A stretch of 39,395 bases of DNA from Mesorhizobium sp. GTDB taxonomy: Bacteria > Pseudomonadota > Alphaproteobacteria > Rhizobiales > Rhizobiaceae. A program made the translations under genes and the position numbers. Below the pieces are notes generated by a model, which was not told the origin of the DNA, did no database searches, and was given only the letters and a program-made list of their open reading frames with translations. Location: positions 1 through 39,395 of the forward strand of contig NZ_JAFKIC010000149.1 in NCBI RefSeq assembly GCF_017306585.1, in the 5' to 3' direction. This document shows, in pieces, positions 39,331 to 39,395 of the stretch; the first letter of the stretch is position 1, and each line of letters opens with the position of its first letter.

Positions 39331-39395
39331 GTGGGAGCAGACGGCAAAATGGACGTCCATTTGGACATCCCGACGACTGGCTACGCGGGTCGGCT
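39331..39395 (+). CDS. Start of a further gene, cut by window edge
   Basis: A GTG at 39331 follows GGAGGG by 7 bases and opens a frame MGADGKMDVHLDIPTTGY that continues to the end of the window. It lies 47 bp after the DUF3560 gene on the same strand. Too short for any functional call. Confidence 0.5.
   Translation, partial: MGADGKMDVHLDIPTTGYAGR

Noticed and set aside
27157-39395. Classical CI/Cro repressor pair
   Set aside because: Operator-like dyads are present, but no protein in the window shows a convincing lambda-type repressor with HTH plus peptidase domain.

Overview
The window looks like the chromosome of an alphaproteobacterium of the order Hyphomicrobiales (Rhizobiales), most likely Mesorhizobium-like, carrying a large integrated tailed-phage element. 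The assignment is an inference from the high-GC coding sequence, the style of the glyA, antiporter and Tat-dependent L,D-transpeptidase proteins, and a small DUF982 protein, a family typical of rhizobia. No rRNA, tRNA or CRISPR array was recognised.

Bases 1-5.4 kb are host DNA. On the minus strand lie an EthD-like fragment with an in-frame stop, a glyA that keeps only its N-terminal part and runs into an unrelated C-terminus, and a CPA1 Na+/H+ antiporter. A plus-strand LuxR-type regulator follows, then a convergent L,D-transpeptidase, with a bidirectional terminator between them. A lone 3' coding end with its own terminator at about 5.28-5.42 kb may mark the left attachment site.

From 5.46 kb to the right edge the DNA is an integrated element. 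It starts with a tyrosine integrase, an excisionase-like gene and small membrane proteins (5.4-8.0 kb). Next comes an unusual block for a phage: a MobA/MobL-type relaxase, an oriT-like nested hairpin just upstream of it, a VirD4/TraG-type coupling ATPase, and an ArdC-like antirestriction protein (8.1-13.3 kb). No type IV secretion channel genes are present.

The minus-strand stretch from 27.2 to 14.3 kb is a podovirus-like late operon of the P22 type. In transcription order it holds small terminase, large terminase, portal, adaptor, a gp10-like tail protein, ejection-type proteins, tail collar and tail fibre, holin-like proteins, an M15 endolysin and an overlapping spanin pair. The large terminase loses its C-terminus directly into a C-terminal portal fragment, and the portal fragment runs directly into an adaptor lacking its N-terminus. 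No major capsid or scaffold gene was found. As given, the element could not build its own head.

Right of the late operon (27.2-30.6 kb) are three predicted secreted proteins, a serine recombinase, a large 44-bp dyad and an iteron-like array of six to seven units at 17-18-bp spacing. From 30.6 kb to the end is an early region: clusters of very small overlapping genes on both strands, dyad-rich divergent promoters, a replication-initiator-like protein, two nuclease genes (Ref-type and VRR-NUC) that both seem to start with non-AUG codons, a membrane protein, an H-NS-like protein and a DUF3560 protein. The right end of the element is not in the window.

Taken together, this is a phage backbone that has acquired plasmid-like mobilization and possibly iteron-based replication functions while losing capsid and packaging segments. 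That combination is the main point of interest, provided the junctions are real and not assembly errors.
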